Positions 7,165-17,034 of a DNA stretch of 64,000 nucleotides are shown piece after piece. Source of the stretch: Pseudocitrobacter vendiensis (GTDB lineage Bacteria > Pseudomonadota > Gammaproteobacteria > Enterobacterales > Enterobacteriaceae). The notes under the pieces were generated by a model. That model did no database searches, was not told where the DNA came from, and saw nothing but the letters and a program-made list of their open reading frames with translations. The position numbers and the translations under genes were made by a program. The stretch is taken from NCBI RefSeq assembly GCF_943590815.1, contig NZ_CALSBS010000002.1:1-64000 (forward strand). The letters run 5' to 3'. Positions within the stretch are counted from its first letter, which is position 1. Each line of letters begins with the position of its first letter.

Positions 7165-9090
7165 ATGACCACGCAGAATGAGCACGTCGAACAGGCTCTG
7201 ACGTCATTTATTGACCAGTCCTGGCACCGCTGCGGCAAGATGATGAAGCGCGAATTCTGGAGTACGCCGCATCAGGCTCAGGGGCTGACGTTCCAGTCTA
7301 TCTGCCGTCGTAAGACTGCGCTGCTGACCATCGGCCAGGCGGCGCTGGAGGATGCCTGGGAGTATATGGACGGTCGCCCGTGCGCCCTGTTTATTCTGGA
7401 TGAGTCTGCTTGTGTTCTGACCCGCTGCGGCCACCCGGATACCCTGGAGGCGCTGGATTCGCTGGGATTCATGGCCGGTAGCTACTGCGCGGAAAGTATT
7501 ATTGGTACCTGTTCTCTTTCTCTGGCGTCCATGATCGGGCAGCCGGTAAAAACTCTGGGCGATCAACATTTTAAACAGGCCTTATTCCCGTGGGCGTTCT
7601 GCTCCACGCCAATTTTTGATAACAATGGGCGTTTATTTGGTTCGATTGCCCTGTGTTGTCTGGCTGAGGACTCGGGCGTGGCCGATCTCTCTCTGACCCT
7701 GGCGATGGCCAGAGAAGTGGGGAATTCGTTGCTGACGGATAGCTTACTGGCGGAGTCCAACCGCCATCTCAATCAGATGTACGGCCTGCTCGAAAGCATG
7801 GATGATGGTGTGATGGCCTGGAATGAGCAGGGCATATTACAGTTTCTTAATCCCCAGGCGGCGCGGTTATTACATCTCGATGCGCAGGCGTGTCAGGGGA
7901 AAAATATTAACGATCTGGTCACGCTGCCCGCCCTGCTTCGGCGGGCCACCAAACAGGCGCGCTCCCTCAGCCACGCCGAAGTCACGTTCGAAAGCCAGCA
8001 CCAGTTTGTCGATGCGGTCATCACGCTAAAACCGATTGTCGAAGCGCAGGGAACCAGTTTCATTCTGCTACTCCATCCGGTTGAACAAATGCGCCAGTTA
8101 ATGACCAGCCAGTTGGGTAAGGTGAGCCATACGTTTTCGCAGATGTCGGCGGACGATCCGGAAACCCGGCGGTTGATTCATTTTGGCCGTCAGGCCGCGC
8201 GGGGTAATTTCCCGGTGCTGATGTGCGGGGAAGAGGGGGTGGGTAAAGAGTTAATCGCGCAGGCAATTCATAACGAAAGCGAACGGGCGGCGGGCCCGTT
8301 TATTGCCGTTAACTGCCAGTTATATGCCGATAATGCCCTTGGCGTGGATTTCATGGGCAGTTCGGCAACGGAAGAAGAGAACGGGCGCCTGAGTCGTCTT
8401 GAGCTGGCGTCCGGTGGGACACTCTTTCTGGAGAAGATCGAATATCTGGCCCCGGAGCTACAGTCCATTTTACTTCAGGTGATCAAGCAGGGTGTGGTGA
8501 CGCGTCTGGATGCGCGCCGCTTGATTCCGGTGGATGTTAAAGTGATTGCCACCACGACGATGGATCTCGGCAATCTGGTGGAACAAAACCGCTTTAGCCG
8601 TCAGCTTTATTACGCGTTACACTCGTTTGAAATCAGCATTCCACCGCTGCGTGAAAGGCGGAACAGTATCCCGTCGCTGGTGCATAGCCGCTTGCGCACG
8701 CTGGAGCGGCGTTTCTCATCGCGACTAAAAGTTGACGACGATGCGCTGGCGCATCTGGTGGCCTATTCGTGGCCGGGAAATGACTTTGAGTTAAACAGCA
8801 TCGTGGAGAATATTGCTATCAGCAGCGAGCACGGGCACATCCGTTTAAGCAATCTGCCAGGGTGGCTATTCAGCGAACACCCCGGTGTGGCGGGAAACAG
8901 TACATTAATGCCCGCCAGTATGAGCATTTCGGCCATAGAGAAAGAAGCGATTATCCACGCCGCCAGAGTGACCAGTGGGCGCGTGCAGGAGATGTCCCGG
9001 TTGTTGAATATTGGCCGCACCACCCTGTGGCGTAAAATGAAGCAGTTTGATATTGATGTCACTCAGTTCAAGCATCGACATCAGGATTAA
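7165..9090 (+). CDS. dhaR: Transcriptional activator of the dha regulon DhaR
   Basis: Activator of the glycerol/dihydroxyacetone genes. From the ATG at 7165 the product is 641 residues, the K. pneumoniae DhaR length; the frame stays open 26 codons upstream, but the AAGAGAG site favours 7165. Order: GAF-like sensory region (about 20-190), PAS-like region (about 205-310), AAA+ domain (about 325-555, Walker A GEEGVGKE at about 355-362) and a Fis-type helix-turn-helix at the C-terminus. The GAFTGA loop needed to engage sigma-54 is missing: the equivalent stretch reads DFMGSSATEEEN. This fits a sigma-70 activator, as known for E. coli DhaR. The last 23 bases overlap the convergent orfW gene. Confidence 0.94.
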   Translation: MTTQNEHVEQALTSFIDQSWHRCGKMMKREFWSTPHQAQGLTFQSICRRKTALLTIGQAALEDAWEYMDGRPCALFILDESACVLTRCGHPDTLEALDSLGFMAGSYCAESIIGTCSLSLASMIGQPVKTLGDQHFKQALFPWAFCSTPIFDNNGRLFGSIALCCLAEDSGVADLSLTLAMAREVGNSLLTDSLLAESNRHLNQMYGLLESMDDGVMAWNEQGILQFLNPQAARLLHLDAQACQGKNINDLVTLPALLRRATKQARSLSHAEVTFESQHQFVDAVITLKPIVEAQGTSFILLLHPVEQMRQLMTSQLGKVSHTFSQMSADDPETRRLIHFGRQAARGNFPVLMCGEEGVGKELIAQAIHNESERAAGPFIAVNCQLYADNALGVDFMGSSATEEENGRLSRLELASGGTLFLEKIEYLAPELQSILLQVIKQGVVTRLDARRLIPVDVKVIATTTMDLGNLVEQNRFSRQLYYALHSFEISIPPLRERRNSIPSLVHSRLRTLERRFSSRLKVDDDALAHLVAYSWPGNDFELNSIVENIAISSEHGHIRLSNLPGWLFSEHPGVAGNSTLMPASMSISAIEKEAIIHAARVTSGRVQEMSRLLNIGRTTLWRKMKQFDIDVTQFKHRHQD

Positions 9091-9616
9091 GGTTCTCCTC
9101 TGGCAGGCACTCCGCCACGCGCGCCATCGCAAACAACGCATCAGACAGACGGTTGATGTAACTTTTTAATGACTCGCGCAGGGGCACAGTTCTGTCCATC
9201 GCCACCAGAATCCTTTCAAGCTGTCGGGCCTGCGTGCGCGCCACATGCAGGTAAGCCGAAGCCAGGTTCTTGCCGGGGATGACGAACGCTTTTAATGGGC
9301 CCGTTGCGGTCATATTACGGTCGATCTCTTGTTCAAGGCGGTTAATATCCGCCTGATCGATAACACGGTTAAGACGGGTAAGCCCCCGTGCATCGCAGGC
9401 CAGTTCAGCCCCTACCACAAACAGCTCCTCCTGAATGCGGTGCAGCCCGGCACGCAGGTCAGGATCGTCACTGGCAGCATGACAGACGCCCAGCAGTGAA
9501 ATTAGCGTATCCACACTGCCGTAGGCTTCCACTCTGATATCGTCTTTATTGATTCGGCTACCGCCAAACAGCGCTGTCGTGCCTTGATCACCGGTTCGGG
9601 TATAGATGCGATACAT
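9068..9616 (-). CDS. ATP:cob(I)alamin adenosyltransferase, PduO type (OrfW)
   Basis: Makes adenosylcobalamin, the cofactor of the DhaBCE dehydratase. The 182 residues show the PduO-family hallmarks: YTRTGDQGTTALFGG at residues 5-19, AYGSVDTL near 31, FVIPG followed by the ATP/corrin-binding arginines in HVARTQARQLER, and YINRLSDALFAMAR near the C-terminus. This is the orfW of Citrobacter and Klebsiella dha regulons. It is the last gene of the orfY-dhaT-dhaG-orfW operon, starting two bases after the dhaG stop, and overlaps the 3' end of dhaR on the opposite strand. Confidence 0.92.
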   Translation of the reverse strand: MYRIYTRTGDQGTTALFGGSRINKDDIRVEAYGSVDTLISLLGVCHAASDDPDLRAGLHRIQEELFVVGAELACDARGLTRLNRVIDQADINRLEQEIDRNMTATGPLKAFVIPGKNLASAYLHVARTQARQLERILVAMDRTVPLRESLKSYINRLSDALFAMARVAECLPEENLNPDVDA

Positions 9617-9617
9617 G

Positions 9618-9983
9618 TTATAGCGCCTCGCTAAAGGGGATGACTTTCACCAACTGGCCCGCATTCGCGCCGAGATTACGTAACCGGGCGTAGCCACTGG
9701 CAGGAGGGCAGTGACGCAGGGGGCGATCGGCAGGGTACTGGGCATGCGTCAGTACGGTATCGCCGCTGGCGGAAACGCCGATCCCGGTACGGAGCGCGGA
9801 GTGCTGCGCGGCCTGATGGGCAAGCGCCAGTGCGTTATCGATGTCAGCGCAGAGGATGGTTCGGCAGGGTACACCCTGTTCCTCAAGACCGAGGCTTATC
9901 TGGCGCAGCGTTTCGCTGTCAGTAAGATCCGGGTGGTAAAACAGATGCACTGCGGGTGAGCCGGGGATACCGGGATTTTGCAT
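9618..9983 (-). CDS. dhaG: Glycerol dehydratase reactivase small subunit (OrfX/DhaG)
   Basis: Small partner of DhaF. The DhaFG complex exchanges damaged cobalamin for fresh adenosylcobalamin in inactivated glycerol dehydratase. The 121 residues contain the family signatures LEEQGVPC, GIGVSASGDTVLTHAQ and RNLGANAGQLVKVIPFSE. The frame remains open to 10022, but the ATG at 9983 has GGAG eight bases upstream and matches family length (about 117). It lies between dhaT and orfW, away from its partner dhaF, which is on the opposite strand at the end of the dhaBCE operon, as in other dha regulons. Confidence 0.9.
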   Translation of the reverse strand: MQNPGIPGSPAVHLFYHPDLTDSETLRQISLGLEEQGVPCRTILCADIDNALALAHQAAQHSALRTGIGVSASGDTVLTHAQYPADRPLRHCPPASGYARLRNLGANAGQLVKVIPFSEAL

Positions 9984-10052
9984 ACGCGTTCTCCACGTGG
10001 GGGAAATCACAAAAGCGGGCACAGAGGCCCGCGAGTGGTTTGGTGACGTGCT

Positions 10053-11216
10053 TCAGAACGCCTGACGGAAAATCTCAACAATCTCTTTCTCATTCCCTTT
10101 ACGTGGGTTAGAGAACGCGTTGCCGTCTTTAAGCGCCATTTCCGCCATATACGGGAAGTCAGCCTCTTTTACGCCAAGTTCATTCAGGTGCTGAGGGATG
10201 CCAACGTCTTTGGACAAACGGGCAATGGCGTTAATCGCGCACTCAGCGGCATCCATTGTGGAGAGCCCGGTGGTGTTTTCGCCCATAAAGGTGGCGATAT
10301 CGGCAAATTTTTCCGGGTTGGCTATCAGGTTGTAGCGGCAGACGTGCGGTAACAACACGGCGTTTGCTACACCGTGAGCCATGTCGTACAGGCCGCCAAG
10401 TTGGTGAGCCATCGCATGGACATAACCGAGATTAGCATTGTTAAACGCCATCCCGGCAAGCAGCGAGGCGCAGGCCATATTTTCACGCGCTTTGATGTTG
10501 GTGCCCAGCGCCACGGCCTGACGAAGATTTGTCGCAATCAGTTTGATAGCCTGAATGGCAGAAGCGTCCGTCACCGGGTTGGCATCTTTGGAGATGTAAG
10601 CTTCCACGGCATGGGTCAGCGCATCCATCCCGGTTGCGGCGGTCAGGCCGGCAGGTTTACCGACCATCAACAGCGGATCGTTGATGGAAACGGAAGGCAG
10701 GTTACGCCAGCTCACAATAACGAATTTCACTTTGGTTTGGGTATTCGTCAGTACGCAGTGACGGGTGACCTCACTGGCAGTACCGGCGGTGGTGTTGACG
10801 GCAATAATCGGTGGCAGTGCATGGGTCAGGGTTTCGATACCTGCATAGCTATAAAGGTCGCCTGGGTGGGTCGCGGCGATACCGATACCTTTCCCGCAGT
10901 CATGAGGGCTGCCGCCGCCTACGGTGATTATCATGTCGCAATGTTCTTTCTGGAAGACCGCCAGGCCATCGCGCACGTTGGTGTCTTTCGGGTTCGGTTC
11001 GACACCATCAAAAATCACCACGTCAATACCGGCTTCGCGCAGATGTTTTACGGTCTGATCGACTGCGCCGTCTTTAATAGCACGCAGGCCTTTATCGGTC
11101 ACCAGCAGGGCTTTTTTCCCGCCCAACAGTTTGCAGCGTTCGCCCACCACAGACACCGCGCCCGGGCCGAAGAAGTTCACATTTGGAACAAGAAAGTCAT
11201 ACATACGATCGCTCAT
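10053..11216 (-). CDS. dhaT: 1,3-propanediol dehydrogenase (1,3-propanediol oxidoreductase)
   Basis: Reduces 3-hydroxypropionaldehyde, the product of glycerol dehydratase, to 1,3-propanediol and regenerates NAD+. The 387 residues equal the family length. It is an iron-dependent group III alcohol dehydrogenase: NAD-binding VGGGSPHDCGKGIG near residue 97, TAGTASEVTRHCVLT near 144, and iron ligands in GMDALTHAVEAYIS, YVHAMAHQLGG and AHGVANAVLLPHV. It is the second gene of the minus-strand operon after orfY, with a 37-base gap to it. Confidence 0.97.
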   Translation of the reverse strand: MSDRMYDFLVPNVNFFGPGAVSVVGERCKLLGGKKALLVTDKGLRAIKDGAVDQTVKHLREAGIDVVIFDGVEPNPKDTNVRDGLAVFQKEHCDMIITVGGGSPHDCGKGIGIAATHPGDLYSYAGIETLTHALPPIIAVNTTAGTASEVTRHCVLTNTQTKVKFVIVSWRNLPSVSINDPLLMVGKPAGLTAATGMDALTHAVEAYISKDANPVTDASAIQAIKLIATNLRQAVALGTNIKARENMACASLLAGMAFNNANLGYVHAMAHQLGGLYDMAHGVANAVLLPHVCRYNLIANPEKFADIATFMGENTTGLSTMDAAECAINAIARLSKDVGIPQHLNELGVKEADFPYMAEMALKDGNAFSNPRKGNEKEIVEIFRQAF

Positions 11217-11253
11217 AATAAGCCTCAGAAAATGGAGTTTGAAATAAAGTTGA

Positions 11254-11682
11254 TTAATGCTTGTCGAAATAGTCGAGCGCTGATCTGGCTATTTCCATGT
11301 CCTGTTCAACCGTGCCACCACTGACACCGATTGCGCCAATAACCTGATTGTTTTCAATAATAGGGAAACCACCGCCAAAAATAACAATTCGCTGCTGATT
11401 GGTAAGCTGCAAACCATAGAGTGACTGGCCCGGTTGAACACCTGCGGTTATTTCATGCGTCGGTTGATGCAGACAGCAGGCTGACCACGCCTTGTTCAGC
11501 GAAATATCACAACTGGTGACGAAGGCTTCATCCATTCGCTGCATTATCAGCGGGTTTGCGCCGCCATCGACGATGGATATGACTACGGGTACATTGATTT
11601 CACTGGCTTTACTCTCAGCGGCTGCCGTCATCGCTTTTGCCATGGCAAGGCTGACGGTGGCGCGGGGAAGACTTTTAATCAT
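11254..11682 (-). CDS. GlcG/HbpS (DUF336) family protein, OrfY of the dha regulon
   Basis: Conserved companion of dha regulons whose exact role is not established. The 142 residues form one GlcG/HbpS-like domain with the typical VSIVDGGANPLIM, FGGGFPII and GAIGVSGG motifs. Members of this fold bind haem or corrinoids, and some Pdu/Dha versions are suspected to help B12 handling. The start is set at 11682, where AGGAG precedes the ATG. It is the first gene of the orfY-dhaT-dhaG-orfW operon, divergent from dhaB across about 390 bases. Confidence 0.85.
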   Translation of the reverse strand: MIKSLPRATVSLAMAKAMTAAAESKASEINVPVVISIVDGGANPLIMQRMDEAFVTSCDISLNKAWSACCLHQPTHEITAGVQPGQSLYGLQLTNQQRIVIFGGGFPIIENNQVIGAIGVSGGTVEQDMEIARSALDYFDKH

Positions 11683-11922
11683 ACAGACTCCTGAAATCAT
11701 CCACAGAGTGTTAATGGGAGTGGTGTTAATTTAATAAAAAATTAAATGCTGGATAATTAATGGACGAAAATCACATTAATCCTTTGGTGTTATTTTTGCT
11801 TTTAATGAACGTAAGTCAACAGGGGGTAATGGGCGGGTTGTTTTATAGGAAATGCTTTTTTAGCACTATTTTGATTTGACGTCGGTCGTGTATCACATTT
11901 ATTTGTGGGGCTGTTTTATTAC

Positions 11923-11968
11923 GTTCCACAGTGAAACGGATTAACGAAAAGATGTCCCAAAATGAAAC
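11923..11968. promoter_or_regulatory. Paired 15-bp palindromes between orfY-dhaT and dhaB, probable DhaR operators
   Basis: GTTCCACAGTGAAAC (11923-11937) and GTCCCAAAATGAAAC (11954-11968) repeat the motif seen at 5474-5519 and 5727-5773, again with centres 31 bp apart. They lie about 110-150 bases upstream of dhaB. No sigma-54 -24/-12 element is visible nearby, consistent with the DhaR protein lacking GAFTGA. The rest of this control region (11683-12075) is AT-rich, with CRP-like half sites (ATCACAT) but no clear full site. Confidence 0.6.
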
Positions 11969-12075
11969 CAAATTTATTTAATTTTTTTATTGCGCTGCAC
12001 CCTTTAAGTTGCCGGTAATTCTCACCCGGAGAGCACTACCGGGCACAATTTTTTAATCTTATGAGCCAGAGCAAA

Positions 12076-13743
12076 ATGAGACGATCAAAACGATTCGAAG
12101 TCCTCGAAAAGCGGCCAGTTAACCAGGATGGCCTGATTGGTGAATGGCCTGAAGAAGGGCTGATTGCAATGGGTAGCCCCTGGGACCCGCCATCTTCCGT
12201 GAAAGTCGAAAACGGACGCATTGTTGAACTGGACGGCAAAGCCCGTGCCGACTTCGACATGATTGACCGGTTTATCGCCGATTACGCCATCAACATTGAA
12301 CAGACAGAACGCGCAATGGCCCTGGATGCGTTGACGATTTCACGCATGCTGGTGGATATCAACGTGGGGCGGGCAGAGATCATTAACATCACCACCGCCA
12401 TTACCCCGGCGAAAGCGGTGGAAGTGATGGCCCACATGAACGTGGTGGAAATGATGATGGCGTTGCAGAAAATGCGCGCGCGGCGCACGCCTTCCAATCA
12501 GTGCCATGTGACCAACCTGAAAGACAACCCGGTGCAGATTGCGGCGGATGCCGCCGAAGCGGGGATCCGCGGATTCTCCGAACAGGAAACCACCGTCGGC
12601 ATTGCCCGCTATGCGCCGTTTAATGCCCTGGCGTTGTTGGTGGGCTCGCAATCTGGCCGTCCTGGCGTATTAACCCAGTGCTCAGTGGAAGAAGCCACCG
12701 AACTGGAGCTGGGAATGCGCGGGTTTACCAGCTATGCGGAAACAGTCTCCGTGTACGGTACTGAAGCGGTGTTCACCGATGGCGACGATACACCGTGGTC
12801 CAAAGCCTTTCTGGCATCTGCCTACGCGTCTCGCGGGCTGAAAATGCGCTATACGTCTGGTACAGGCTCGGAAGCGCTGATGGGATATTCAGAAAGCAAA
12901 TCGATGCTTTACCTGGAGTCACGCTGCATCTTTATCACCAAAGGTGCCGGGGTGCAGGGGCTACAAAATGGCGCGGTAAGCTGCATTGGCATGACCGGGG
13001 CGGTACCTTCCGGTATTCGTGCGGTGCTGGCGGAAAACCTGATTGCCTCCATGCTCGACCTGGAAGTGGCCTCAGCCAATGACCAGACGTTCTCCCACTC
13101 TGATATTCGCCGCACGGCACGCACGCTGATGCAGATGCTGCCGGGGACGGACTTTATCTTCTCTGGCTATAGCGCCGTACCGAACTACGACAACATGTTC
13201 GCCGGGTCGAATTTCGACGCGGAAGACTTTGACGATTACAACATTCTGCAACGTGACCTGATGGTCGATGGCGGCCTGCGTCCGGTATCAGAAGAAGAGA
13301 CTATCGCCATCCGCAATAAAGCGGCCCGCGCGGTGCAGGCAGTATTTCGTGAACTGGGGCTGCCTGCGGTGACCGATGAAGAAGTGACGGCGGCGACTTA
13401 TGCGCACGGCAGTAAAGACATGCCGCCGCGTAATGTGGTGGAAGACCTGGCTGCGGTGGAAGAGATGATGAAACGCAATATCACCGGGCTGGATATTGTT
13501 AAGGCCCTGAGCGTTAACGGATTTGATGATGTGGCTGACAATATTCTCAATATGCTGCGCCAGCGTGTGACCGGGGATTATCTGCAAACCTCTGCGATCC
13601 TCGACCGTGATTTTGACGTGGTCAGCGCCGTAAACGATGTCAACGATTACCAGGGGCCGGGAACGGGCTACCGAATCTCCCCGGAACGCTGGGAAGAGAT
13701 CAAAAACATTGCCACGGTTATCCAGCCTGACAGCATCGAGTAA
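12076..13743 (+). CDS. dhaB: Coenzyme B12-dependent glycerol dehydratase large (alpha) subunit
   Basis: Catalytic subunit that converts glycerol to 3-hydroxypropionaldehyde by an adenosylcobalamin radical mechanism. From the ATG at 12076 (MRRSKRF) the product is 555 residues, exactly the Citrobacter/Klebsiella length; the in-frame ATG at 12061 would add five residues. Conserved blocks of the diol/glycerol dehydratase TIM barrel are present throughout, for example [40 protein letters not shown] and AVPNYDNMF. It heads dhaB-dhaC-dhaE-dhaF. Near-identity to known enzymes in the core makes the call certain. Confidence 0.97.
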   Translation: MRRSKRFEVLEKRPVNQDGLIGEWPEEGLIAMGSPWDPPSSVKVENGRIVELDGKARADFDMIDRFIADYAINIEQTERAMALDALTISRMLVDINVGRAEIINITTAITPAKAVEVMAHMNVVEMMMALQKMRARRTPSNQCHVTNLKDNPVQIAADAAEAGIRGFSEQETTVGIARYAPFNALALLVGSQSGRPGVLTQCSVEEATELELGMRGFTSYAETVSVYGTEAVFTDGDDTPWSKAFLASAYASRGLKMRYTSGTGSEALMGYSESKSMLYLESRCIFITKGAGVQGLQNGAVSCIGMTGAVPSGIRAVLAENLIASMLDLEVASANDQTFSHSDIRRTARTLMQMLPGTDFIFSGYSAVPNYDNMFAGSNFDAEDFDDYNILQRDLMVDGGLRPVSEEETIAIRNKAARAVQAVFRELGLPAVTDEEVTAATYAHGSKDMPPRNVVEDLAAVEEMMKRNITGLDIVKALSVNGFDDVADNILNMLRQRVTGDYLQTSAILDRDFDVVSAVNDVNDYQGPGTGYRISPERWEEIKNIATVIQPDSIE

Positions 13744-13756
13744 GGGGAACTGCATC

Positions 13757-14347
13757 ATGGAAACGAAACAGAAAAAGAGCCCGGTTTTTACCCTGACGCT
13801 GGTTGAAAACGGCGTTGCCGGTGTGGGTGAACGTGCCGATGAAGTTGTCATTGGCGTTGGCCCGGCATTTGATAAATTTCAGCACCAAACCCTCATTGAT
13901 ATGCCGCATAAAGCAATTATCAAAGAGCTGGTGGCGGGCGTTGAGGAAGAGGGGCTGCATGCCAGAGTGGTCAGGATCCTGCGCACCTCGGATGTCTCCT
14001 TTATGTCCTGGGATGCGGCAAATCTCAGCGGCTCGGGGATTGGTATTGGTATCCAGTCTAAAGGGACAACGGTAATCCACCAACGCGATCTGTTGCCCCT
14101 CAGTAATCTGGAGCTGTTCTCTCAGGCTCCGCTGTTAACGCTCGAAACCTATCGTCAGATTGGCAAAAACGCCGCGCGCTATGCCCGCAAAGAATCGCCC
14201 TCGCCGGTGCCGGTGGTGAATGACCAGATGGTGCGCCCGAAATTTATGGCGAAGGCGGCGTTGTTCCACATCAAAGAGACAAAACATGTGGTGCCGGATG
14301 CCAAACCCGTTGCGCTGAATATTGACATTATCCGGGAGGAAAAATGA
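13757..14347 (+). CDS. dhaC: Glycerol dehydratase medium (beta) subunit
   Basis: Beta subunit that, with the alpha subunit, cradles adenosylcobalamin. The product is 196 residues from the ATG at 13757, against 194 in C. freundii; AAGGGG precedes it. Family blocks include [41 protein letters not shown] and [13 protein letters not shown]. The open frame extends into the end of dhaB, but that part is not homologous. It overlaps dhaE by four bases (ATGA), indicating translational coupling. Confidence 0.95.
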   Translation: METKQKKSPVFTLTLVENGVAGVGERADEVVIGVGPAFDKFQHQTLIDMPHKAIIKELVAGVEEEGLHARVVRILRTSDVSFMSWDAANLSGSGIGIGIQSKGTTVIHQRDLLPLSNLELFSQAPLLTLETYRQIGKNAARYARKESPSPVPVVNDQMVRPKFMAKAALFHIKETKHVVPDAKPVALNIDIIREEK

Positions 14348-14775
14348 CCACGAAAACCACGATGACGGCAGCAGATTACCCGCTGGCAACCCGCTGCCCG
14401 GAGCGTATCCAGACGCCGACCGGAAAACCGCTTACCGATATCACGCTTGAAAATGTTCTCGCCGGAAAGGTGGGTCCGCAGGATGTGCGTATCTCACGGG
14501 AAACTCTGGAGTATCAGGCGCAAATCGCAGAACAGATGCAGCGCCATGCTATCGCCCGCAACCTGCGACGCGCCGGGGAGTTAATTGCCATTCCTGACAG
14601 CCGGATCCTCGAAATCTACAATGCGCTGCGCCCGTATCGTTCTTCCACCGAGGAGCTGCTGGCGATTGCCGATGAACTGGAAAACCAGTATCAGGCGACG
14701 ATCACCGCCGCGTTTATTCGAGAATCGGCAGAAGTCTATCGCCAGCGCGATAAGCTGCGTAAAAAAGAAGCATAA
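14344..14775 (+). CDS. dhaE: Glycerol dehydratase small (gamma) subunit
   Basis: Gamma subunit of the (alpha-beta-gamma)2 dehydratase. The 143 residues match the family length. Recognisable blocks are [19 protein letters not shown] near the start, [19 protein letters not shown] and [21 protein letters not shown]. The start overlaps the dhaC stop in an ATGA arrangement and the gene ends 12 bases before dhaF. Confidence 0.95.
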   Translation: MTTKTTMTAADYPLATRCPERIQTPTGKPLTDITLENVLAGKVGPQDVRISRETLEYQAQIAEQMQRHAIARNLRRAGELIAIPDSRILEIYNALRPYRSSTEELLAIADELENQYQATITAAFIRESAEVYRQRDKLRKKEA

Positions 14776-14787
14776 GGGCGAGCTGAT

Positions 14788-16611
14788 ATGGCATTGATTG
14801 CGGGAATTGATATTGGCAACGCCACGACAGAGGTCGCCCTGGCGGAGTCCACCCACCAGGGACTGCGGTTTCTTGCCAGCGGTATCGTGCCGACGACCGG
14901 AACGAAAGGGACACGGGACAACATCAGCGGGGTGATTGGCTCCCTCACGCAGGCGCTGGATAAAGCCGGGCGCAGTCAGCAGGATGTGGCGCTCATTTGC
15001 CTGAATGAGGCCGCGCCGGTCATTGGCGATGTGGCGATGGAGACCATTACCGAAACCATTATCACCGAATCGACGATGATTGGGCATAACCCCCAGACGC
15101 CGGGCGGTGAGGGGCTGGGTGTGGGAACCACCATCCGTCTGGAAAATCTGGACGCGCTTACACCCGAAGAGTACAGCAGCGGATGGATACCGCTGGTGGA
15201 CCATCAGGTCGATTTTATGGATGCCGCCTGGCAACTGAATGAGGCGCTCACGCGGGGCATCAACGTGGTGGCAGTGATCCTCCAGCAGGATGACGGCGTG
15301 CTGATCAATAATCGCCTGCAGCGGACCTTGCCGATTGTTGATGAAGTGACGCTTATCGACCAGGTACCCGAAGGCGTGCTCGCGGCGGTAGAAGTGGCGG
15401 CGACCGGGCAGGTGATTTCGCTGTTATCTAACCCCTATGGCATCGCCACCTGGTTTTCGCTCAGCCCGGAAGAGACACGGATGATTGTACCCGTGGCGAG
15501 GGCGCTTATCGGCAACCGTTCGGCGGTGGTGCTGAAAACGCCGAAAGGTGATGTGAAATCGCGGGTGATCCCGGTGGGGCATATCACCGTGCGTGGGGAA
15601 AAGCGCACCGTCCAGGCGGATGTGGCACGTGGGGCCGAGTCGATTATGCGCGCCGTCGCCGGGTGTGCCCCGATTTGCGATATTCGCGGGGAACCCGGCA
15701 CTCACGCTGGCGGGATGCTGGAACGGGTGCGCCAGGTGATGGCTTCCCTGAGCGGTCACGGTGCTCATGAGGTCTTTATTCAGGATTTACTTGCCGTGGA
15801 CACATTCATTCCCTGCAAGATTCAGGGCGGGCTGGCGGATGAGTTCTCGATGGAAAATGCCGTGGGCATTGCGGCTATGGTGAAATCTGACCGACTACAA
15901 ATGGAGGTCATTGCCCGCGAACTCAGCCAACGTTTAAGCCCCCGCGTGGAAGTGGGCGGCGTTGAGGCCAATATGGCGATTGCCGGAGCGCTCACGACAC
16001 CGGGAAGCGACACACCGCTGGCTATCCTGGATTTGGGCGCGGGTTCCACCGATGCCGCCACCATCAATGGATCAGGGCAGATAAAATCGGTGCATCTGGC
16101 GGGGGCGGGCAATATGGTCAGCTTGCTTATCAAAACCGAGCTTGGATTAAGCGATTTGACGCTGGCGGAGGAGATTAAGAAGTACCCGCTCGCCAAAGTT
16201 GAAAGCCTGTTTAGTATTCGCCATGAAAATGGGGCGGTGGAGTTTTTCCGTGAACCGCTCAGCCCGACCGTGTTCGCTAAAGTGGTGTATATCAAAAACG
16301 GTACCCTGATCCCGATTGATAATCACACGTCGCTGGAAAAAATCCGTCTGGTGCGCCGACAGGCAAAAGAGAAGGTCTTTGTGACCAATTGTCTGCGCGC
16401 TCTGCGGCAGGTCTCACCGGGGGGCGAAATCCGTGACATGGCCTTTGTCGTGCTGGTGGGAGGATCATCGCTGGACTTCGAAATCCCGCAAATGATCACC
16501 GATGCGTTATCCCATTATGGTGTGGTCGCCGGGCAGGGCAACATTCGTGGAACGGAAGGCCCGCGTAATGCGGTGGCAACCGGACTCGTGTATCGCTGCG
16601 ATGACAGATGA
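14788..16611 (+). CDS. dhaF: Glycerol dehydratase reactivase large subunit DhaF (OrfZ)
   Basis: ATPase chaperone that, with DhaG, releases inactive cobalamin from glycerol dehydratase. The 607 residues equal the K. pneumoniae protein. Actin/Hsp70-like nucleotide-binding motifs are visible: IAGIDIGNATTEVAL at the N-terminus, LAILDLGAGSTDAA near residue 411, and the C-terminal VVLVGGSSLDFEIPQ. IITESTMIGHNPQTPGG near 91-107 is a family signature. It is the last gene of the dhaBCE-dhaF operon. No strong terminator is visible immediately after it. Confidence 0.96.
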   Translation: MALIAGIDIGNATTEVALAESTHQGLRFLASGIVPTTGTKGTRDNISGVIGSLTQALDKAGRSQQDVALICLNEAAPVIGDVAMETITETIITESTMIGHNPQTPGGEGLGVGTTIRLENLDALTPEEYSSGWIPLVDHQVDFMDAAWQLNEALTRGINVVAVILQQDDGVLINNRLQRTLPIVDEVTLIDQVPEGVLAAVEVAATGQVISLLSNPYGIATWFSLSPEETRMIVPVARALIGNRSAVVLKTPKGDVKSRVIPVGHITVRGEKRTVQADVARGAESIMRAVAGCAPICDIRGEPGTHAGGMLERVRQVMASLSGHGAHEVFIQDLLAVDTFIPCKIQGGLADEFSMENAVGIAAMVKSDRLQMEVIARELSQRLSPRVEVGGVEANMAIAGALTTPGSDTPLAILDLGAGSTDAATINGSGQIKSVHLAGAGNMVSLLIKTELGLSDLTLAEEIKKYPLAKVESLFSIRHENGAVEFFREPLSPTVFAKVVYIKNGTLIPIDNHTSLEKIRLVRRQAKEKVFVTNCLRALRQVSPGGEIRDMAFVVLVGGSSLDFEIPQMITDALSHYGVVAGQGNIRGTEGPRNAVATGLVYRCDDR

Positions 16612-17034
16612 ATATAAGGTAGTCGCGGTATGTTAATAAAACGGTACTCATAACGTATTATTTTCAGGGTTTACTTATAAACTTTTATATTAATGATTTT
16701 ATCGTGACGCTATTAATAATTAATTTTTTCTTTGTGCTGGGTTTAATCATTGACGGTTATTATATTTTTAGCTTTATTCAATGTGAGGGAAGCGCGCGTC
16801 TGAAGCCTGCTATTACGTTAGCAGACTAAGTCGTCGCGATTTTCCGGTGGGGCTGAGCATATATCCATCTTAGGGTCGTTTTTTGAAGTGAAGGGGGAAT
16901 CGAGATCGTTTTCCCCCGGGGCGGAGCTGCTCTGTCTACTCGTTCAGTTAGCTATTTCAGGCGCGTAATTCGAGTGCCTCATACCGGCTTCGCCTTTTCG
17001 TGCCTGTTCATAGTCATTATTGAGAGAAATGAAA
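16612..17034. other. AT-rich intergenic region between dhaF and the haem peroxidase
   Basis: This 420-base stretch holds no convincing gene. The first half is strongly AT-rich with runs of TTAAT; a small hairpin, CTGCTA/TAGCAG, lies in the second half, followed by a more GC-rich segment. It marks the edge between the dha regulon and a gene of different ancestry, and probably contains the peroxidase promoter, which I cannot locate precisely. Confidence 0.4.

Noticed and set aside
10374-11324. 316-codon plus-strand frame opposite dhaT.
   Set aside because: Antisense shadow of a highly conserved gene, without a ribosome site or domain.
11700-12060. Possible sigma-54 promoter for dhaB, suggested by the NtrC-like build of DhaR.
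   Set aside because: No GG-N10-GC element with the required context is present and DhaR lacks the GAFTGA loop.
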